Part shown: positions 58,061-64,000 of the stretch, piece by piece | How positions within the stretch are numbered: position 1 is the stretch's first letter | Layout: the number at the start of each line of letters is the position of its first letter | Assembly: GCA_030068075.1 (NCBI GenBank) | Contig: CM057826.1 | Location: 113,360,746-113,424,745, forward strand | Direction of reading: 5' to 3' | Origin: Paguma larvata | Lineage: Eukaryota; Chordata; Mammalia; Carnivora; Viverridae | Length of the DNA stretch: 64,000 bases | Notes under the pieces: generated by a model | Told to the model about the DNA's origin: nothing | What the model saw: the letters and a program-made list of their open reading frames with translations, nothing else | Databases searched by the model: none | Made by a program: the position numbers and the translations under genes

Positions 58061-59184
58061 AAATGAAGACAACACAAATGGAAAGATAGTTCATGTTCAT
58101 TAGATTGGAAGAATTAATATTGTTAAAATGTTAATGCCCAAAGCAATCTGTAGATTCAATGCGATCCCTATCAAAATACCACTTGTATTTTTTTTTTTTT
58201 ACAAAACTAGAACAAATAATACCAAAATTCGTATGAGACTACAAAAGACCTTGAATAACCAAAGCAATCTTGAGAAACAAGAACAAAGCTGAAGGTACAA
58301 CAATTCCAGATTTCAAGATATGCTACAAAGCTATAGTACTCAAAAAAGTATGGTACTGCCACAAAACTAGATGGATAGATCAACAGAACAGACAGAAAAC
58401 TCAGAAATAAATCCATGCTCATATGATCAATTATTGTAGAACAAATGAGGCAAGAATATACAATGGAGAAAATATAGATTTTTCAATAAATGGTATTGGA
58501 AAAAGTGGACAGTCGAATGCAAAAGAATGAAAATGGACCACTTTCTTACAACACGCACAAAATAAACTCAAATAAATTGAAACCTAAATGTGAGACCTGA
58601 ATCCATAAAGCTCCTAAAAGAAACCATAAGCAGTAAACTCTTTGATGTTGGCTTTAGGAATACATTTGTGGATTTGTTTCCTCAGGTAATGGAACCAAAA
58701 GCAAAAATAAACTATTGGGACTATACAAAAATAAGAAGATTTGCACAGAGAAGACATAGTGATGGCCAACAGACACATGAAAAAATTCTCAACATCACTA
58801 ATAATCAGGAAAATGCAAATCAAAACCACAATGAGATATCACCTCATACTAATCAGAATGACTAATATCAAAAACACAAGAAATAACAAACAATGGCAAG
58901 GATGTGGAGAAATGAAAGTCTGTGCACTGCTGGTAAGAATGTAAATTGGTTTAACCATTGTGGAAAACAGTATGGAGATTCCTCAAAAATTAAAAATAGA
59001 AATATGATATGTATGGTCCAAGAAAAAACTACTATTGGGTTTTTACCCAAGGGAAATAAAAACACTAATTGGAAAAGATATATGCACTCCTATGTTTACT
59101 GTAGCACTATTATGAGCAACTCATAGCCAAGCTATGAAAGCAGGTCAAGTGTCCTTTGATGGGTTAAGGGATAAAGAAGATGTG

Positions 59185-59186
<2 letters not shown>

Positions 59187-59234
<48 letters not shown>
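59187..59234 (+). repeat. (AC)24 microsatellite inside L1
   Basis: A pure AC run in the L1 ORF2 C-terminal region between 'agatgtggt' and 'aggagtactacttagcc'. Homologous in position to 8823-8874 and 33067-33083. Confidence 0.96.
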
Positions 59235-59237
<3 letters not shown>

Positions 59238-59827
59238 AGTACTACTTAGCCATAAAAAGAATGAAATCTTGCCATTTGTTGACAACGTGGACGGAAGGTT
59301 TAATGGTACATGATATGTCAGACTGAGAGACACAAGTATTATATGATTTTACTTGTATGTGGAATCTAAAAAACAAAACAAATAAACAAACAAACAGACT
59401 TTTAAATACAGAGAACAAACTGATGGTTTTCAGATGGGTGAAATATGTGAAGGGGATTAAGAAGCACCAGCTTCCAGTTATAAAATAAGTCACGAGATTA
59501 AAAAGTAAGGCATAGGCAATACGGACAATAAAAGTGTAGTGATATTGGATGGTGACAGATAGGCAACTACGCTTACTATGGTGAGCTGTGAGTAATGTAT
59601 AGGATTATCTAGTCACTGTGTTGTACACGTGAAACTAATATGACATTATATGTGAACTGTACTTCGTAACTAAAAAAAATTATAACTCAGTTATAAATAA
59701 AATATCATAGATCAAACTCATGTGGTACAGCTTTTGCATAGTTACAGGTAGAGGTAATTTTATTGCCTTAAGTTTTCACATTTTTTAAAAAGCAAGAAAG
59801 GGTCATAATCAATGCATTAAATGAATC

Positions 59828-60445
59828 GGGGTCCTGTTAGGAGATACAGAGCATAGAGAGAAATTTGAAGAGGAAACACTTAATATAAAAAAATGTGAAC
59901 TGATAAAAAGTAAGTTGTTAGAAGAGTGGAAAAGAACTTTAAGACGTAGCAGAAAGCATGGCTATAGAAAGCAGCCACTTCCCTTAGGGCTTGGGAAAAT
60001 GAACAAGGAAAAAAACTTAGAAGAGAGGTTCTTTAATGATAAAATTTAGACCTCTGGGATGGTAAAGTTTTCCAAAAACACACAACCTGTCATGGCAGTT
60101 GCTGGAGGCCACTCACTAGCACTTGGGAGTGCAGCGTGCCCCCATGGTGATGAAGAACACTTCTAGGAGATCAGCTGCACATGGAATAGACTGCTATCGC
60201 TGGGAAGGCTGCAAGGACCTGCCACGCACCAGTCCAACTACTACTGTGGAGGGAAGAAGAAGCCAAGTGCCTTCTCCTTCCTCCAGCCCTGCAGTCTCTA
60301 TCTGGTGTCTCTCACCAACAGAGTTTAACACAGAGGCACCGGGAAAAGGAGCCATTTGCTTTACAGAGACCATCTTCAGCATCACAAAGGAGGGTAAAAG
60401 AAGGGAGACTCTGAACTGAGACCTAATAATTAAAAACAGATATAC
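59828..60445. repeat. Old interspersed repeat, family not named
   Basis: Text such as 'ggggtcctgttaggagatac', 'gcagttgctggaggccactc', 'ccttctccttcctccagccc', 'tgcagtctctatctggtgtc' and 'agcatcacaaaggagggt' resembles a dispersed mammalian repeat I cannot name. The 98-codon frame at 60123-60419 runs through it and is not a gene. Confidence 0.5.
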
Positions 60446-61306
60446 TGAGGCTTCAATATAAAAAAAACTGTAATTATTCTAAGCATCAATAAACTAAAAA
60501 GGAAATAATTGTTTAAAAAATAAAAAATAAAACTAAAATAAAATAGAGTAGCAATAGAGGCAATACATTTTATATTAACAAAACTAATAAAATTAATAAA
60601 CCTCAGAGAGTCTTAGGAAAATAAGTAGGAATATATGATGTCACTACAGATAACGCAGAAAATAAAAAATATAAATGTAATATGTATTAAACAACGTCAT
60701 ATCAGTAAATTTGAAAACATACGTATAATGGACTAGATTCTTAAAGATACAAGTTACTATGACTGATGAAAAAAGACAGATAATTTTAAGTTATCTTAGG
60801 ATCTTTAAAGAAGTTGAAAAGTACTTGAAATTTACCCACACAAAAATTTAAACCAAATGAGTTCAACCAATACTTAATGAACAAACAACTCAAATCCTAC
60901 ACAGTTTCTTTCAGAAAGTAGAAAAAAAAGCTAATGCATCTCAAGTATTTTGTATTAGTTGCAAAGTGTTGATAGGAACTGAGAATAATCAGATAAAGAT
61001 AGCATAAGAAATGAAAACTAGACTTCCTTCTCCTTCAACACCATATGAACAAATTTCCTAAACAAACTATTAGAAAATGAAATATATAACAGAAAAACTC
61101 CAGAACCAACCAAAGTATACATTAAAGCAAGATGTAATAATTAATTTTTAATAATTTTAATATACTTATTCGATGAGTTTATTATACAGTAACTTAAATA
61201 AATGAACTATGACTACAATTTAAACCATTGATAAATTTCAAAAACAATGTGGAATAAATAATATACATCATATAAAAACATATACACTATGATAATGTTT
61301 TTATTT
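60446..61306. other. Unassigned, very AT-rich DNA
   Basis: No gene or family recognised. A- and AT-rich throughout. Confidence 0.4.
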
Positions 61307-61320
61307 GGGCCCTGCTTCTT

Positions 61321-61516
61321 TTTTTAATTTTTTTAAATTTATTTTGAGAAAAAGAGAGAAGGAGACAGAGAGAGAGAGGAAGAGAAAATCCCAAGCAGGT
61401 TCCATATTGTCAGCACAGAGTTTGACACAGGACTCGAACCCACAAACCATGAGATCATTACTTGAGCCAAAATCAAGAGTTGGACCCTTATTCAACTGAG
61501 CCACCCAAGGACCCCT
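61321..61516 (-). mobile_element. Older CAN-SINE, reverse
   Basis: 'aatccc'-type older subtype: T-rich tail, GA block, 'tcccaagcaggttccatatt', 'gactcgaacccacaaaccat', ending 'ctgagccacccaaggacccc'. Target-site duplication of 14 bases with one mismatch: gggccctgcttctt (61307-61320) and gggccctgtttctt (61517-61530). Confidence 0.94.
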
Positions 61517-61535
61517 GGGCCCTGTTTCTTTTTTC

Positions 61536-61750
61536 TTTTTTAACTTATTTTTAAAAAAATCTATATCCAAGGTAGTTAGCATATAGTTCAATAATGATTT
61601 CAGGAGTAGAATCCAGTTATTCATCTCCTACATGTAACACCCAGATATCCCAACAAGTGTTTTCCTTAATGACCCTTGCCCATTTAGCCCACACCTCCGG
61701 CAACCCTCAATTTGTTCTTTTATGTTTTCTCCCCCTCTCTTCTTTATAGG
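61536..61750 (-). mobile_element. LINE-1 3' UTR fragment, reverse
   Basis: Reverse strand of an L1 3' end: T-rich start, 'gttagcatatagttcaataa', 'taacacccagatatcccaac', 'aagtgttttccttaatgacc', 'cccatttagcccacacctcc'. Very short, 3' UTR only. Confidence 0.88.
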
Positions 61751-61918
61751 AGGTTGAAGAGGGGAAGTAGTGACAGTGGTCATGAGTCATCATTGTTAGC
61801 ATTAGCTCTTGAGTCTCTTCCTTTGCTCATAATGACAAAGTTGAAGGGTGAATGTATGTGTATGTAGTTTTACAAAAAACTCGCCAATTCATCCATGGAA
61901 ATTTTGAAGTTTCACTTT

Positions 61919-62665
61919 TTTAAAAAATTTAAATCCAACTTAGTTAACATATAGTGTAATAATGGTTTCAAAAGTAGAATTCAGTGATTCATCAATTATA
62001 TACAATACCCAGTGCTCATCCCAACAAGTGTCCTCCTTAATGCCCATCACCCATTTAGCCCATCCTCCCCCCAACCTCCCCTTCAGCAACCAGTCAGTTT
62101 GTTTTCTGTATTTAAGAGTCTTTTACAGTTTACTTCCCTCTATGTTTTTATCTTATTTTTCCTTCCCATCCCCTATGTTCATCTGTTTTGTTTCTCAAAT
62201 TCCACATGTAAGTGAAATCATGATACTTGTCTTCCTGTGACTAACTTCTTTGGCTTAGCATAATACATTCTAGTTCCACCTATATTGTTGCAAATGGCAA
62301 GATTTCATTCATTTTGATCGCCAAGTACTATTCCAGTGTATGCGTGCATGCGTGCGTGCGTGTGTGTATCCACACACCAGATCTTCCTTATCCATTCATC
62401 AGTCAAAGGACATTTGCGCTGTTTCATAATTTGGCTATTGTCGATAGTGCTGCTATCAACAGTGGAGTGCATGTGCCCCTTTGAATTAGCATTTTTGTAT
62501 CTGTTGGATAAATGCCTAGTAGTGCATTTGTTGGGTCAGAGGGTAGTTCTATTTTTTAATTTTTTGAAGAACCTCCATACTGTTCTCTGGAGTGGCTGCA
62601 CCAGTTTGCATTCCCACCAAAAGTGCAAAAGTGTTCCTCTTTCTCTGCATCCTTGCCAACATCTG
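61919..62665 (-). mobile_element. LINE-1 3' end, reverse, with target-site duplication
   Basis: Reverse L1: 3' UTR ('acccagtgctcatcccaaca') on the left, then ORF2 C-terminal part to 'tttctctgcatccttgccaa'. Target-site duplication ttgaagtttcacttt (61904-61918) and ttgaagttttgcttt (62666-62680), 13 of 15. It carries a degenerate GT/GC repeat at 62337-62368 at the same ORF2 site as the AC runs elsewhere. Confidence 0.93.
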
Positions 62666-62680
62666 TTGAAGTTTTGCTTT

Positions 62681-63953
62681 CTAAACTGAAGTTCAAGTAG
62701 TCTTGGGTACACACACACACATACACACGCACACATACACACACACACAGACATCTTTACTTCTCTGAGATCTTGAGGCCTATTCAGTGCCTACGGTAGC
62801 AAGGTAACAATCTCTCTGTGAAGTCAACAAATTTTGGATTGTGCCTCCTATCCACAAGGCACAATGGATAGGAGTGGCCTATACGGGGCCAATAACAATT
62901 GGGAAATTAAAGAAAATGGTAGAATCTGAGGAATTCTAGAATCTAGAATTCACAGGGGATGCCCTCCTTGAGTTCATTTCAGCCTGCGCACATACACAAG
63001 TAGAGACAGAATTCACTGCTAATGTTAGTATCTCCAAAAAGATACAGACGTGCTTTTACTCAGTGCTATAGACTTTCAGAGTACACCAGAATTAACAGGC
63101 AAACCCTCTCTGCACGTAAGTAAGGACTCTACATGCACGCCATTTTCACTTACCTGGAAGTGTTTTGTTGGTTTGTTGTTTGTTTTTGCTTTCGGTGGGG
63201 GTCAGAAAGCAACTACAAGGGCCAAAATATTGTTGGCTTCTAATTTTAAATCTTTGCCCAATACTAATATCATACTTCCATATTTTATGTTGTTTCCGCT
63301 CGCCTGTCCCATGATAAAGCACTGCACTGTGTTAGCATGGGAAAAGGCAAGAGCGGCAGTGTGAAACTACATTCTCAAGATAGTACAAATTTCTTGGGAA
63401 GCAAGAATCATGGTCTTGGTCTTTTGATATACAATCCAATGAGGTTTTATTAAGTATTAGATTTTATTAAGTGTATTTTAGAGTACTTCCCTTTGCTTTA
63501 GGTTCCTTATGCGGGTGGTCAGTTATCGTGGTAAGGTGGTCAAAAGTTTCTAAATAATTGCCTTCATTTTTCTTTCTGTACTTATGATATTACCTAAATC
63601 TAGAGAATTGTTTTTTGTGTGGGTCAAAGAAAATACCATTACATCTGATTAAGTTCAAGAGGCAACACTAACTTTATCTTTTCCTTTTTAATGAACCCAG
63701 TATTCAAACTGCCTCCTTTTTCTTTCTTTCCCATTACCTTACAGACCTGTGAGAGTAGTAAGTGGGAAAATGCTATATTCGGAATTTAGGAGGTTTGCCT
63801 GCAATAACTTTACTTTGTCTGCACCAGCCAAGAACACAAGACTCCAGGGATTTGGCTCCAAAAGCAAAAGCAATTCTAGCTAGGATTATATAACCAAGGC
63901 CTGAAGGATCATGATTGTCAATTTATGAAGTAAATAAAGCCTTTGCTACTTTC
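62681..63953. other. Unassigned DNA with impure AC repeat
   Basis: Impure AC repeat at 62709-62749 and a 21-bp palindrome at 62931-62951. The 104-codon frame at 63050-63364 has no recognisable protein, promoter or splice support. Confidence 0.45.
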
Positions 63954-63974
63954 ATTTATTTATTTATTTATTTT
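63954..63974 (+). repeat. (ATTT)5 tetranucleotide repeat
   Basis: Five ATTT units in a row near the window end. It may be the tail of a reverse SINE that continues past the window, but too little is present to say. Confidence 0.8.
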
Positions 63975-64000
63975 TAAAATCTTAATCACCGTTTTCAGGA

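Larger units (their letters stand above)
55400..59690 (+). mobile_element. LINE-1, ORF2-bearing, split by a SINE
   Basis: Begins in the inter-ORF region ('gaatgtgtctgagcttaagc' at 55590), then ORF2 from about 55840 ('aaatttaaatggagcaagtt'), endonuclease to about 56550 and the RT region 57000-57620. It appears internally shortened after RT motif text near 57620. The SINE sits at 57762-58060. Then come the C-terminal part (58071-59330; frame MRPESIKLLKETISSKLFDV at 58590) and the 3' UTR to about 59690. Stops throughout make it inactive. Confidence 0.92.

Noticed and set aside
60123..60419. 98-codon plus-strand frame in a GC-richer patch
   Set aside because: The patch resembles a dispersed old repeat; no protein family seen.
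63050..63364. 104-codon plus-strand frame in unassigned DNA
   Set aside because: No known family, no start context or splice support; length is within chance for the window.

Overview
This is mammalian nuclear DNA, almost certainly from a cat-like carnivore (Feliformia, most likely a felid). The diagnosis rests on about fifteen copies or fragments of the tRNA-Lys-derived carnivore SINE (CAN-SINE). The younger copies carry the feline body: a GGGGCGCCTGGGTGGCTCAG head, a GTTCGAGCCCCG B box, a GCTCTGTGCTGACAG middle, a CT-rich stretch and an AAATAAATAAA tail. The LINE-1 copies have the carnivore type of 3' end. There is no bacterial, viral-genome or plasmid signal.

I find no supportable host protein-coding exon, tRNA, rRNA or small-RNA gene. 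Open frames are short (146 codons or fewer). The ones I recognise are relics of LINE-1 ORF1 or ORF2, or readings through SINE, MIR or MER5 repeats. The window reads as a gene desert or a very large intron, and everything below is a repeat annotation plus unassigned single-copy-looking DNA.

Layout. 1-4.5 kb: old MIR and L2 relics, one SINE, one L1 3' end. 4.5-10.1 kb: a long ORF1-deleted L1 followed by an internally deleted L1 that holds a 44-bp micro-insertion. 10-21 kb: mostly unassigned DNA with MIR, L2 and MER5 relics and a diverged repeat pair. 21.3-24 kb: a SINE, then the 5' half of an L1 with an ORF1 relic. 24-32 kb: SINEs, MER5, an MLT1-type LTR, L2 and MIR. 32.2-33.6 kb: an L1 3' part. 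34-42 kb: older DNA including a decayed LINE-1-like reverse transcriptase relic and an ancient L1. 42-51 kb: a tail-to-tail SINE pair, a MITE-like element, old L1 pieces, young SINEs. 51-55 kb: SINEs and a young twin-primed (5'-inverted) L1. 55.4-59.7 kb: a second long L1, split by a SINE that itself contains an inverted copy of 56 bp of this L1. 59.8-64 kb: an old repeat, a SINE, two minus-strand L1 3' ends, then unassigned DNA.

The window shows retrotransposon dynamics rather than a gene system: L1 supplies the enzyme that mobilises SINEs, and many SINEs still have readable target-site duplications (TSDs). Best second-look items: the inverted templated insertion at 57862-57917, the twin-primed L1 at 53127-53714, the 44-bp L1 insertion at 9606-9649, a possible SINE template-jump product at 29522-29794, and the RT relic hidden at 36033-36330. 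Family names come from recognition by eye; RepeatMasker was not available.
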